Below are positions 11,701 to 26,700 of a stretch of DNA of 64,000 nt, in pieces. The stretch covers positions 126,132-190,131 of the forward strand of contig VXAZ01001843.1 of the NCBI GenBank assembly GCA_013399875.1, read 5' to 3'. The notes under the pieces are model-generated. The model ran no database searches. It was not told the DNA's origin and worked only from the letters and a program-made list of their open reading frames with translations. This DNA comes from Gymnorhina tibicen. Taxonomy: Eukaryota > Chordata > Aves > Passeriformes > Artamidae. The position numbers and the translations under genes were made by a program. The number at the start of each line of letters is the position of its first letter. Within the stretch, counting starts at the first letter, position 1.

Positions 11701-14700
11701 CTGTTAAGCGAATAAAGAATACACTCAGTTTCTCTGTAAACCAATCTATTTAACTTTCCCAAGGTCTACAGCTGCAAATCCCAGAAATTTCAATACTTTA
11801 CTTCCAAAAACAAATTACATGAGCACTAATGTGTATAAACATACATAACCCCTGGAACGCTGACAGTAACCCATTACAGATAGACATTTTAAAAGGGAAT
11901 GGCATTTTTGCCTCAAGGCTCTGGCTCATGATTGGGAATGGTTGAATAGCCAGGTTGGATGGGGCTTTGAGCAACCCAGTCTAGTAGAAGGTGTCCCTGC
12001 TCATGGAAGAAGGGTTGGAAGGAGAGGATTTTCAAGGTCCTTTCCAACCCAAACCATTCTGTGATTCTGTATAACAGTCACACTTCTGTCACAACAATGT
12101 GTCTTTCACAGCTGTTGATACAATATTCTGCCAAAAACATCCATACTATAAAGATTTATCCAAAGCAACAATCCTTTAGTTTGCCCTTCTTTCTACTGTT
12201 CCTAACCTCCAGTTGTTTGATCAAACTGGCTTCCTGGGCCTTCAGTCTCTCCTTCTGTCTCTTTTTCTGCTCCTTTTTCAGCTGGTAAACCACAGATTTC
12301 CTTTTCCGTAGTTCATCCTTCAGGGCCCTGATGCGTCCTTCAATGTCACTTTGATCAGAGGTGGTTTCTGAAAAAGTTTAGTTTTAGTCTTTACAAACTT
12401 GCCCCTCACAAAACAATTCTAAGCAAAGCAATAAACAGTCATTCAGTAATTACAAAATATAGTCCAAGAAAAATATCAAAGAATTTAATGTCAACGTTAT
12501 TTAACACAGTAGGACTCTTAAAGTGGGATTTCAGATTCTAAACACTACTGTGTGTGTAAGATATGAAAAGGTGTTGCATCTTACTTAATTTACAGGAGAT
12601 AGGCTCTGATACACACTGTTACCAAGCTTATTCACACCAACCACACATGTTCATGCTCTTCATCATTAGCTGCTTGTCATGTTGGGTATTGCAGAAATTA
12701 ATTTTCTGACATATTTAAAAATGCAACTCCAAGCTGCACACCAAAAAAATAAAATACATCTGAAACATAGGCTTACAATTATAATACTGAGTTTCAAGCT
12801 ACAGAGTACACTTCACTGATGAGAATGTCACTTGGAACAGTCAACTCCAAACCAAGTGTAAGTTTCCAGCCCATACAGATTTTCTGTCGCCTAGACTAAA
12901 TACATCTGTGAAACACAGAGCTGACTGGCCAACAGCTGGAAGGGAAGTCAATCTGAGCAATGCAGAGACTGTCACTGTGCCCAGATACTCAGATCTAGTC
13001 TCTGCATGATAACCCTATTCTACCAATAACTCTGCTGATTTTCTTACTTCTACTGTATTTCTACTTCCTACTGTCTTCTACCTATTTCTACTTTCCTTAT
13101 TTCCTTATTTCCTCTTAGTCTCTCAGACTCTGTATACAGAGAGACTGCCTCAGTTTCCCATTAGCCAGTTCTTTCCACCCACCTGACTATGGCCACTTGT
13201 TTCTTGTTTTAAATGTACACCAACATAGTGCAAACCAAGATCCTTGTCCCGGATTGGTGCTACCACAATTAACTATCAAAAACTCTTCAAAGTATTTAGC
13301 TGACATAGCCTTACTGGAGCTCCTCCCTGAGCTGATGTGCCCCTTCCTCTCCTATAGCTGCAGCTCCTAAGAGAAGGATTTTGGCTGGTTTGTTTTTCTA
13401 ATGCTCAGTATCACCTGTAATGTTTTCTGGATGCTCATAAATGCCAATTTCTTTAATTAATAGTTTAGAAAGTCAGTTACCAATATGCTTTGGTCAGCTA
13501 ACAGGAACAGCTGGATATTTCCCTAATCCACCTCATTTCTGAACATAACAAACCACCATAATGAAGGATTCCACCCTCAACAACAGCCAGTAAATGCAAT
13601 CGAACTACTGTATTCTTTTTGCATTAACAACTGTTGTTAACCATTTAAAGCATTAGAAAAAAAACAAACCCCAAACTCAAAGAATGGAATCTCACTTGCT
13701 AATCAGGAGCACTTTGTGATGCCCTGTAATTAACAGCTCCTCCCTAACAGTAAGTGACCACTATGTAATTACAGCATTTCTCGATCAACTCATAAGGGAA
13801 AGATCTGCACATGCTTTCATCCTTGACGATCTTGTCTACGCATGCATCAGACTGACAGGGCAATGACTTCATTGCTACTCAGCAGGCCAGAACATTTGTC
13901 TCTTTACAATGGAATGATTTATTGTGAAACCAGCACCGTCCTGATCAACTTCCCACCTCTTATACCTTTCTTTGGAATTTGAAATCAGACTGCCAATATT
14001 TTATTCTACACAAGTTTATTTTCACGATCACTGTTGCCTGCTCTACATTTCATAATGGCTTCCTTATATGACTGCTGAGTCAGAGCTTGAAAATAACTTT
14101 ATCAAGGTGCTGAAGGCTAATCCCAACACAAATTACTCAGTGAAAATACCTAGGTGTTTCTCACAGTAAGTTACCAACCATCACAAACAACAGCCAGTAC
14201 ACACAAGAGAACCTTCTAATTCTTTTTCCACTAAAGACTTAGCATTTTCCTCTTTTTTTTTTTTTTTTTAAATGATATCTCATTTGCTAAGAAGTATTCC
14301 GTGGTGCTCTATCAGTTGCACTGTGGAAAACAAGATGTTCTAGAGACTTAAAGCATGGAGAGAGTCAAAACAGACTTCCCAGGTGAACAGAGGGGACGAT
14401 GGTGACCCACGGGATGGTGGCTCAGGAACCCCTGCAATCCACATGACTGAGAGCACAGCAGGGAAAGGGCTGCTCTGTACCACCTCACTTCCAGCATTCC
14501 TCCCCTCAGCATTTACTGGCAGCCAGCTTGGGTACTGGATAAAGGGTATAACGAGTCTATATAGTAGATCTTGTATTTTATACCTCAAAATGCCACCTTA
14601 GGCCCTGCACACAGACCAAACCCTCCTCCAAAAACAAACCCCTATGTCCTGAAGCATCCACTGATTCTGCATATGGAAGAGCAGGCCCAAGGGTCTCCCC

Positions 14701-17700
14701 CACATGCCATGTAACAGAGCTGTACTGCTTCTGGAGCCACACTGGGTGCAGAAGGAGGGATTTTTAAATCCTAGGACCACCTTAACTATTGACTCCTATC
14801 TTCTTCATATGTATTTGCAGAACCTGCACCATTTTCTACACAAAGAGATCACGTATAAACCTTCAGCTGAAGAGATCAAATTACATAATGGGAAAATATT
14901 CCCACCAACCCCAAGCCTTGGCAATTTCCAGGAATTTGTCTGCCTCCCCCCATCTATGTCTGCATTTCATCAAGTTTGTTAAAAGCAAAAGCTTTGAAAA
15001 AGCAATTTAAACCCAAGTGGATATTACACTTACCTGACTGTGTCATAGATAAAGATTCATCAGACCAGTTGTGAGATGTCTGGTGAGACTTCACAGGCGA
15101 CCGTAGCTGTCCTCCAGTTCTGTGGCTGCCTTTGCTGGAGTCCTGCTTTGATACAGATACGCTGCTTTTGGGAGGAGACTAAGAGAAGGAAAGGACAAAT
15201 AAGTAATTGCAGTTTGCAAGTAGAAGATCACTGTCATCAGGAGCCAGTTACAAGGGAAGAACAGCATGACAAGAGAACATCTCAAACAGTGGTACCTATA
15301 CAACGATCTTAAGAAGAATTTAATCTTTGCTAGACGAGAAAACAAAAATACCAAGAGCAGCAAAAACTGACTGCTTACTTTGAGCCTAGATTTCAATAAA
15401 CCTGCTTAGACTACTCTACTACCACCTAAGTGACTGACATGGCTCTGACTCACAGGTGTTCAATATGTTTGTGTCATCTTATTTGGTTACATCTACAGCA
15501 ACAGGAACTCCTAATAAATAAACCAATAAAATCAACCACTTTATGTAAGGGGTGCAAGATGACGTTCTGAATCAGTGAAACTACAGAGCACTATTTTTCT
15601 GAAGCCAGGCAAAAATTCAAAGAGCAAATGTTCTTCCAAAATGCTGCTTAATGCTTCAACACTATCCTACAAACCTTTAACACACCTTGGACATAACCTC
15701 TGGCATAGATTAGACATTTTATTATTATCTCCTCAGCAAATCTGCCAAGAAAGTATTTGTAATAAGTCTAGATAAGCAGTTCTTTTACCCCACAGACACT
15801 GCATTTTCTGTCTTATTGAGCACAGGACAAAATTAGGATGGAACTCATCAAAATTATCATCCAACTAGAAATAGCAATTGGAATAGAACAATAAGGCAGA
15901 ATTAAGCAGCAAGCAGACATAATCTGAAACCCAAAGGACTGTGCATGAGGTTACAGGTCTGCTTCTTCATCCCACAGCTACACTTTGGGATACATTACTT
16001 GCAAACAAGGCAAAGTGGAAAAACAGAGCATAGTTTCCATGGCCTCCAAGAATTCATACAGTGGCAACAAGCTAGCCTACAGCTAATTCCCACTGGTAAA
16101 CTGGGTCAGTGTTCCACCACTTAGCACTGCATACCTACATGACATACGCAAAACTTTTTGCAAGGCTACCCACAAGTTTAAAAACATCTAAACTCTGTGC
16201 GGAAACAGTATTTCCTCAAGACTTCACAGCACACGTCTGATCACAATGCTTACTCACAGCAACGTGAAGTGGTATCACAAACACAGAGAACAGATTTAGT
16301 TAAATCTCTGCTTTGACAGCTGGGGTGGCTGTGCTTGCTACTTCTCTGATAGTGTGTAAGAGTACATACGGCAGAACAGCTCACTCACCAGTTTGCCAGG
16401 CGAGGTAGAAGATTTGAACTCTTCAGAATAAGCCATTTCTTCATTAATTGTACTCTGATCTGGGCTTTCTGGCTGTCCGTGGCCCATGGACTCTGATGGG
16501 ACAGACTCAGCAGCCAGACTGCCAAGATCTTCTGGGATAGAGCTTTCACTGTTCAGATGAGAGCAAGAAGGCACTGGAGACTCTTCCTCACTAGCTGTTT
16601 CTGAGATTCAACGAGAGAAAACACAAGGCACATCACAACTTGCACCATCTTATATGCAGAGGCCGAAGGCACGTAAGGCTGAAGGCAGAAGGCTGAAGGC
16701 AAACTTTCTATGCTGTCTGCATATAAAGTAGTAACTGCTACCAGTACATGTCAAACAAGCATTATTGCACTCACCTAGACACTGATGGTGAAATACTTAG
16801 CAAGAACAAGCCTGTTTTCCAGAGAAGTATGATTTAGAGCTATGATTTGTGTTCAAGAAACAACTGGACGTGGCACTTAGTGCCCTGGTCTAATTGACAA
16901 GGTGGTATCAGTAAGAGGTTGGACTTCATGATCTCACAAGGCCTTTCCCAACCCAAATGATTCTCTGCATCTGTGAAAACTGCCCAACATTCATAGTGAT
17001 TGGTGAATATGTATTAAAGAGGTTTACAGGATATTCTAACATTTTCCAGACAACACACTCCAAAAAGATTATTAGGGAAACCTGTCCTTCCAGTTGACCA
17101 TACAGAAGCAAGAGTCACTATTAGTCTGAAGAAGTCATGGGGGAGCATATAATCTGCAGGCCAGATCTTGAATTTAGAATTGATTGCTTCCTTTACAGTA
17201 GTTGCAGAAAACATTTTAATGTTATGATTTCATCATGAGTCTCTCAAAATAGCAACAAACAAAATAATAAGTTGGGTTTTCAATATTCCTGTTTACTAAA
17301 TTCCACAGGAGTCATGGCATTACTGAGGCAGCCACGGAGAACTATTCAGTGTCTGAGCAAAGGCTGGGGAGAGGAATTTTTCCTTCTGAAGCAGGGCTGT
17401 GCTCCAGTGCTTACTGGTAGATACAATCAGTAGAAAGCAAGGCTATTTCCTCACTTATTGATGAGAATTCAGCATTCGTGCTGAATTTCTCTTCATTGGA
17501 ACTTACTGACTCATACACGTATCATCATTAAAATGTCTTACAGTGTCTAAAATCCGCATGACTGCTTTCAGCAACAAGTGTAACAGGGCATTATTCTTAA
17601 TTCCCTTTGCACATTCAAAGGATGTGCTGCCTACTTTCAGCAAAGCGGGGAAAAAAGGAAAATAGATATGTTTTTAGAACAATCCCTGAAATTACTTTCT

Positions 17701-20700
17701 CTCACTACAATTCAATCCCTCTGCTTCTGCATGGTCCACTTAAGACTGAACTGTAAAGTTGTAGCTTCCAACATCTGGGAATTCAATTTTTCCTCACAAC
17801 AGCATCATTTATACTAATTAGATCCTAGCGTACTTAACTACAGCTACACATTTCAAACAGGTTGAATTAACAATGGAGAGAAGAAAAAAATTGTTTCAAT
17901 TTTTGGAAAACACAGACAATGGCAAAGCAGCCCCTGACAGGAGCCATGCTCACAAACAGTACTAAAGCTAACAGGGAGAGACACTTTGCTCACTACTGGG
18001 GAAAATGGTTTTAACAGAGTAAGTTCCGAAGAGTACCAGCAAAAGATCATGCCATACTGCAATATTTCTGCTTTGAAAGACAGAAATATAGCTTAAAAAT
18101 TGTATGTAGAAGTGACTGATGAGCTTATGCTGCACTGTTCACTTGGGAGGATAGACAGCAAAGGAGAAATACACATTTAACTATGGTGGAAAACAGGTGA
18201 CAGAGTGCCAAAACTGAGATTCTAACAGTGCCCAGAAAACAACCAAAATATCAGAAACAACTGCAAACCTAAACAATCCCCGTGTCAAATTATGCTTCAC
18301 TCTTGTCATACGTGTGTGCCACGTCCCCCCATTTCCCATTACCTTTGGGCTCAGTTCTCTGATCCCCCAGCTCTTTCTTGGCTATTTTGGTTTTGAGCAG
18401 CTCTTTGTCCCAGGCAGCCAGAGCCTGCTTTTCCATGCGCCGTATTTCTGCTTCCTCCGCGTCCAGGCGGCGTTTCCACTCCAGCAGCTCCTCCGCGTGC
18501 TGCCGGCGCTGCATCAGCTTCTGCTCCCGCTTGGTGAGGAACCTGGCAGGCAGAGCAGAGGACAATGGCAAAGCAGCCAGCCACACTCGGAGACCCCAAC
18601 ACCCGGATGCTCGACTGCCGCCGTTCCCAGAACTGCAGTTGTTCAGTTTGCTTTCTGGGATAATATCCACAGTAACTACTATCTCCCAGACTTCTGATGT
18701 GCTGCTGAGAAAACCCCACAAGTGGACAAGGGTTCTTTTCTCTGCAGGAAGTAATGTCTACATCATACTGTAAACAGGCTGTTTACATTTTAAAAATCTT
18801 CAAAATCATTAAAAGTGCTACAAACTAAGCACTAAACTGAACAGAAAAAGTTCTCAATTTCAGGACATGAAAAGTACCTGTGGTATTAAACTGGAACCTT
18901 CTAGAAAGCCGTGACCGTTTGAAAAATGAACTTTTCTTTTTTGCCAATCCCAATGACAGAAAAATTGCAACCTCAGTTGCCCCACAGTTTTTTCCAAATA
19001 TGTAATTATAAGAGAAGGTGATTCTATATTAACAGTCCTCCTGGAGCTTTAATCCTTCTTCCTTTAAGCATCATCTCTATGGATTGCCACACTTGGAGTG
19101 TTAACTGTGAGCTGACAGCATCAAGAGAACGACGATGCCGGATTGTTTCTTCCCAGCTACTAACATATGTGGCTGGTAGTTTAAGAAGAAATAAAAATGA
19201 AAGCTCATGCTGAAAATTAGCAGATATTTTCTTTCTGACAAATAGCTCTTAAGTGATCCATGGAACCTTAGAATTGACAAAACTCTCACAGGATTTTGTA
19301 GGTATGAATAGGTTTGTGTGCACACACTTGTTCTCTTTGCCAGCCCTTGTCTCATTTCTGAGCATTGAAGTAACCAAGACCACAGCACTTAACCTTTCAA
19401 ACAGTAAACTGGAAGCAAGTTCAATATCAATCACACACACTTCCTCTGGCATGCCAAGTCTAGAGAAGAGAGTCCATCAATCCATTCATTTCCTGTGCTG
19501 AAAGCTTCAAGGTGTCATAGAATCACTCTCTAGAAAGTACATGGTTTGCCAGCTAGAGAGAGTTTGTCATTGGTACAGAGGCTGTGGTGCTGTGAAAGGC
19601 AGACTTCAAAGACTTGTGATGCTTTGTTTTTGCAAATGTCTTTTTAATTTTCAAGCCATCCCAAGCACTTAGCATCAAAGTTTTTAAGCTGCGAAGCAGA
19701 TAATAATCTCATTTGTGCTTTTTAATCTCTCATGTTTCAAAAAACCCTTTTATTTACAGAGGCTGGAATGGCCAAGTGACTACTGTGCAGGTCTTGCCTG
19801 CTAAGGGATAAGGGACATTTCTTGTTTGTTGAGTTAGTGGTGTTTGTTCTGTTCCCTGGATAACTAAGCTGGCAGTGGATCAGAAAGCTTAAGATTCAGG
19901 TAAGTCCTTCACTTAGACAGATTCAGACAAAAGGACCAAGTTATGACATGAAGAGAAAAGTTTCAGAAGCCAGTAAGAGATGCTCACAATCTTCTTTCTG
20001 ATGGTCAAAACAAGAGGAGGTGAAAAACAGAAGCACCTCAGAATCTGTGGAACATCTGCCATCTTCAAGCTGACAGATTCCATGATTTTGTGCATTATTT
20101 TATCACTTTCTACAGACAAACATCAAACATGGTGTACACTTAGGCAAAACTGACAGGCTGGTATCATTAGGAGAGCAAACTACCAACACTAATTGCATTA
20201 CAAACATGGCAGGGACAGCCATGATAATGTTGTGTCTTTCACCAGCACTATCAGATTTATCCACTCTTACTCTCACACACACATCAGTGCCAATTAGTCC
20301 AGCAGATCATGTGTTTGGAACTCGTTTTGGAGGTCATTATTACAATGACCTCAATGCAAAAAGCGACTTTCTCTTCTTTCTTCACCTACTGTTTGATTTC
20401 ATCAGAAAGTTTTGCAGTTTACTGGATCTTGAGAGAGGTAAGCCCGGTTGAAATAAAATGCAAGAGAAAGTCTGAAATAAATGGATTCAAAAGAGCAGGA
20501 CTCCTTAAAAGCAGATGTTGAATGAATTAACCCAGAAGATCACAAACAGGAGAATTAATGATATTGCCATGAAAATTATTACCACAAAAGAACTACTTAA
20601 TAAGAAAAATAAGTCAACAGAAATGATGGGTGAGAAAGAGGATTCCAACAAAAAACCCACAAGAAGAGGAGGATCAAAGCAGCATGGCCAAAGATGCAGA

Positions 20701-23700
20701 TCCTTTCATAACCCTGGGGTTTTAAAGGCCAGAGCCAAAAAATAGCAGATGCATTGCCTTAATATTTATTGCAGTCTAGAGGGTTCCAGTTGCAACACCA
20801 AGCGTACACATTTATCCTCAAAAGCAGAAAAAAAAATTGCAAAAGCACATCTGGCATCTATGCAGCTGGAAATGTGGGGGAGCAATGAGGAAGCAGCAGT
20901 GCTCAGATTACAGCAGCATGATTTCAAAGCCTATTTCCCTGGTGCTAACATCACACATTTTATCCATGCATTTCAAATATTAGTATTAACCTGCTGCTCT
21001 AAACTGCACTTGTGCATTTTAAGGTATGCTGACTGTAAGCCCAAACTGAGCGGTTTCAGCAGCTATTCTGAAGTAGTAACCAGACAGTGGGAGCAAAGAG
21101 AACTGTCTGTCTGCCACTCAGAACACAGCAGGAATAAGAGATTGGAATCCTGGAATGGTTTGGGTTGGAAGGGACATTAAAGATCACCTAGTTTCACCCC
21201 TCTACCATGAGCAGGGTCTCCTTTTGCTAGACCAGGTTGCTCAAAGCCCCAGCTGACCTGGCCTTGAACACTTCCAGGGATGGGACAGCTTTTCTCTGGG
21301 TAACCTGTGCCAGTGCCTCACCAATCTCACAGTAAAGAACTTCTTCTGTATATTTAATCTAGATCTTCCCTCTCTCAGTCTAAAACCATTACCCCTTGCC
21401 CTATCACTACAGGCCCTGGCAGAAAGTCTCTCTCCATTTTTCTTATAACCTCACTGTATATGCTGAAAAGGAACAGTAAGGTCTCCCTGGAGCCTTTTCT
21501 TCTCCAGAATGAACAAGCCCAGCTTTCTCAGCCCTTCTTCATAGGGAAGGTGCTCCCTCTCTTTGATTTTTTGGTGGCTTCCTCTGGACCTGCTCCTACA
21601 GGTCCACATCCTTCTCGCACTGGGGACCGCAGAGCTGGACACAGGACTGCAGGCGGGGTCTCACCAGAGCAGAGTAGAGGGGTAGAACCACCTCCCTTGA
21701 CCTGCTGAGACGTTTTTCCAAGCAGCCCAAAATAGCGTTGGTTTTCCAGACTGCAAGTGCACGCTGCCGAGTCATATCCAATTTTTTGGTCCACTGGCAT
21801 CCCCAAGTCCTTCTCCGAGAAACTGCTCTCAATCCATTCATTGCCCAGACTGAACTGATACCGGGGATTGCCCTGACCCAGGTGCAGGGCCTTGCACTTG
21901 GCCTTGCTAACCTTCCTGAGGGTCACACTGGCCCACTCCTCGAGCTTGTCCAGGTCCCTCTGGATGGCATCCCTTCCCTCCAGCTAATCAACTGCACGGC
22001 TCAGCTCGGTGCTGAGGGTGGAGTGGTCCCCCTGTCTATGTCATTGATAGATCTGGAAACAGTGAGCCAAGTGTCAAACATCCACTGCTGAAGAACCTCT
22101 GGACTTTCTAGGACTGAACAGAGCATGCTCTATCAAAGAGTCTATCACTGGAGAAATATACAGTTACCTGACCAATTGGTTGTAGATATACAGCTGGAAT
22201 TTGGGGTGGAGGTTGGGAAAACAGACACTGAGAGAGGCCCAGTGGTGAGACGTAAAGACAGAGAAGAAGTAGTGAACAGGAGAGCAGTGTCTACAAAATA
22301 AGGAGGAAGAGTTTAAAACTAAGATAGCAATTAAGGCAGAAAGAATGAGAAAAGGACAGCATCTAGCAAAGAACTTTAAAATTAATTGCATTTAACATTG
22401 TATAGTTAATACCCAACATCTGCAGTACAAAAACTATACACTGTTATGCAGAAGGTTATAGAATATACACTTACAACACTTCATTTTCTGTTAATGAAAG
22501 ACAAGCAACTTTCACACTGCTGTATTTTTCTTTAAATTTTGGAGAGTTTTATTACTTTGATGCAGATTTCCACAGGCACCAGTTAACATATCTCAGCCTG
22601 ACCTTTCTCATGCTATTCTCTCAAAAGAGTGTATTGTTGGTATTAAAGAGCATGCTGGTTTTGCAATATCAACAATTTGCTGGTGTGAAACTTTAAAACA
22701 CATTTTCATTCACCTGGCGAAACCTCAGTGAAATTATTTCTACAGTAAGGTAAGCACCAGTGAAAGAGCAACTAAAAAAGAGATTAAATAATTTACTTTT
22801 GAAACATAAAACAGTTCCAGGAAAAGTCCAAGATATGCCTGCCATTCACATTCTAGCTGCTAATTGGGATTTTTTGCAACAAAGTACAGACTTGATCTCA
22901 GAATACTCATATATCTCATTTGAAGTACTAACTGCAGAAAGAAAATACCTATTTAAAAAAAAAAATCTACATAACTTACATCTCTGCTTAAAATGGTATT
23001 TCTTAAAAGTATTACCATTTTAAGCTAATTCCTAATGAATTATCAAACTTATAGAACAATACCATGCTCCATTTTGCTCTATCAACTACAATGCAAGCTA
23101 AGAAGCACGCTAAGGAAAAGCAAATGAAAATAAGCACTTCATCCGTTATTGCACAGATTATCATTAATGCTGCATATGCAAGGAAAGCCAGGGGAAAGTG
23201 GTTAATTCTCTTTGACAGAGCATGCTCCTGTTCACATGCAGGCTACACAGACTCATCAGTTAAAATGAAAACAGAACTATTCTTTCATTCCCCTTTTAGC
23301 AGAAGACAAATATTAAAGCTGCCTCCTAAGTAAGGAAGCCAAAGGATTTCCACCTTGCTGTGGAACACAGCAAATCAGCATAGCAGGCTTTCCCAATTCC
23401 TTCCTCTAGTTCCTTTGCATTTATCATTCAGCTTCGTCCCTTGTGCCCTATTTCCCACCCTGATTCCCTTCAAATGGCAGCTTGCTATCATTTACACCCC
23501 AAACCAAACACCTTACTCTATTATATTATGGGTTTTACAAATCAGGATATTAAAAAAAAGATACCAAGTCAGCTCTGTTTTTCAATCAGTAAGCACTGCT
23601 ATCACTACCAAAACACCTGCCAAAGGTGTGCAGCAACTGTACAATAGGAAAATCAAGTTTTAGAGAATCATTTACGCTTACACAAAATACTTCCTCCTTT

Positions 23701-26700
23701 GAACATATACAACAATCTAAGACTTTTAAAACCATAAGCCCAAAAATACATGACCACATTAATCACAGACAATTTCCACTTGTTCTGCCTAAAAGTAACT
23801 GTTCCATCTCAAATCCTGGTATCCAGCTTTTAAAAAGTATTCTCCAGGTGAGCAGTATTTCCAACTACGTAAAATAATAATCAAATGGTGACTAAAATAT
23901 CTTTAAAGGCAGAACATACTTTAGATCTGCTACTATCCCTTGTAAGAGTAACAATTATCAATATGTAAGTCTTTATGCAGTTGTAAATGTTGCTTAGAAA
24001 TGATGGTACTTCGAAAAAACAAGATTTCAAGAACAGTATTGACAAAGCCACTACCTGATAACAAGTGGCAAAGGAAGTCTTGAATATACAAGTATATTTG
24101 TCATCTCTTTTAGTATTAATACTCTATCTCAAAATTCATAAGCTGCAGATTGTTTTTTTTATCACCATCTGAAATTTGTTGAATCTTGTGTGGGAAAAAC
24201 TAAGATAAAGACCCTCTTTTAACAAAAAAATAAGATCAGAAGAAAAAAATTTTCTTGAAACCCTAGAAGTCAGCATGGCCTACAACACACAAGCTTTTCA
24301 AGTCCCCATCTTAAGCCATTTATCAGTCTCAAAAGATACTTTGAGAATTTGCCACTGTGATGATGGAGTGGCTTCCATACAACTTGGAATGCCAGGAGTT
24401 TAGCTTTGGAAATATGACACCTCAGAACCTTTTAATTCTCAGTGATTTTGGCTGTTGGGTTTACCAGATGCTACCAGAGGAGTCTGAATAAAACGGCAAT
24501 CAACTCAGGCTAGACACGAAGGCCATGAAACTACAACATGCTTTTAGTTTTTCCTACTTACACCAAAGCCTCCCTTACTGCTACTGGGTTTTATTTTGAT
24601 CATATGCAAATACATGCGTGTGTGGGAAACGTGCTTCTCAAATGACTGCAAGCAAACAAGCTGCTAAGGAGTCAAGGACAGCTGGCCTTTACATGGCACT
24701 GCTTGCTTTGTGATGCTTTATCCAGCTGTGTTTGGAGTCTCAAGAGAAAACACATTACAAAGATCACCCACGGGGACTAAAGTGCAGTGACTATCTTGGT
24801 TCTAAGCTTAAAAAAACTGTTAAAGCAAAGACTATTTCTTGTGGCAACTGGCAGGAGCCAGACTTTCAATGGATTAGTGTCAAATAAGAATTTAGGGCTT
24901 CAAACTAATGAGCACAGGCAGGTAAAGTGTTTGGGATGTTTTGTGCACACAAAGTAATTCCTACACTGAAAGGATGCAGAAACAATTTTTTATCTAAAAC
25001 AATTTAATAGGTGAAATCAGGAGATTCATTTTATGTTTTCAGACCCAGGACCTGCACATAGATTTTATTATTTCCTCTGGAGCCTAACAAACACTTTCAA
25101 CATTCTTCCAACCTCTGAACCACATATCTGCTCAGTCACATACCTACCACCTCCATTAATAAAGAAAATATTTAAAGAATTCATCCTAGCTGATTTTAAT
25201 TAATTATAATTAGATAGATAATTATAATGGATAATTAGATAGAAATCACATACGTGACAACCTCAGTGTCTTTCTGTGAGCCAGGTCTGAACTCAGTTAC
25301 TAGTTTTTGCATAAGACAATTGCTATTATAAGTTCCATTTCAATTCAAGATAAAAATTGGCACTGTAATTCCAGAGTCTCGCTCCCTACGTTTTTTCCTC
25401 GTTAAGGTAAAAGGGAAGATACAAAGTAAAGGCATCATTTTGACCATTTGACTTCAGGTCTCTCATTGCAAGAGAAACTCTGACAAGCTGTGCTGTGAAG
25501 CCGGAATCCGTCCACGTTCCTTGTACGCCAACATCTCTCAAGCTGATGTGCTTTTACCAAGTACAAAGAATATTAAACCCAATCTTTTACAATAAAACCT
25601 CGACCACATGGTCTGCTGTAATGTTTGAATCTTAGTACTCATGCAAGAACTGTAGCCTTTAAACTATATTCAAAGATTAATATATTCATGCTTCCAATCA
25701 GCTGTTTTTCAGGCAATGCAGATCAAAGTTTGTGTGATATCAACACCACTAATATTTCTGGTGGTCATTTTTAGTGCAGATGTGGGCCAAACCAACTTGT
25801 TCCATTAAAATAGCAAACTTTTGTAAAAGAAAAAAGAATATAGTTACTTTTCATCCATTCTGCTGCGCATCTTTTTAAGCTTCTGCATAATGCTGCTGGT
25901 CTCACTGCTGGAGATGGAGATGGGGGAAGGGCTGCGTGTTTCTGCATCAGTTGGAAGTGGGCTGGAACCATTGCTCTGCTTGATGTCATCCTCACTGGGA
26001 AGCTCCTGCAATTAAAGTGTTAAAATAAAAAAGAAGCATTAAAAGAGTATTCCAAAATCCCTTAAAAATTGTGTTAATTTAGCTTGCTTCTCTCTAGATT
26101 GCATAAAATACTACTTCAGAAAAGTCTGTCCACTTGCAGATTTAACTTCATTTCCCAATCTCATTTTTATTTGACACACAGCTTTTTAGTACACCCTTTC
26201 TCTCCATAATTTAAGTTTTCCCCTAACTGTATCCAGAACAAAAAAAAAAACCAAAAAAACCCCCAAAACAACAAACCACCAGAATTCAGTTGCCCAAACA
26301 GGAAACCAATCTTTTCTATAGTACTACTATTAAACTTGTGTCTTCTCAAAATGTTTTAAGGAGGCAGCCAGTTACCAAAACCTCATTTTGCTACCTTCTA
26401 AAGCAGATGCAAGAAACTTCGCATCATTACACTAACACACAGAGCAGAAAGTTTTGGGATTAGTGCTTCTATTTAGTACTTTGGGCCTGACAAATAATCA
26501 AACAAAAATCAAAGCCTGAGAGATCTAAGCAGCAGAAAACTCACATTCCCAAAGTCATTAGTTCAGCTTGAGAATGAACAAACACCATCTACTGTGCATT
26601 TAAAACATTTTGTAACTTCTCCAAAGGCATTTCCTTAAATGATGCTCTAAAGCAATTAAACAGAAATTGCTGAGATAAAGCGGTGAGACCATTTCAGGCA

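Noticed and set aside
19505..19535. Possible CR1 3' end (CATAGAATCA)
   Set aside because: Only about ten bases match; the neighbouring CR1 sequence is absent.
21528..21926. 132-codon minus-strand frame
   Set aside because: It is a piece of CR1 ORF2 with a frameshift, not a host gene.
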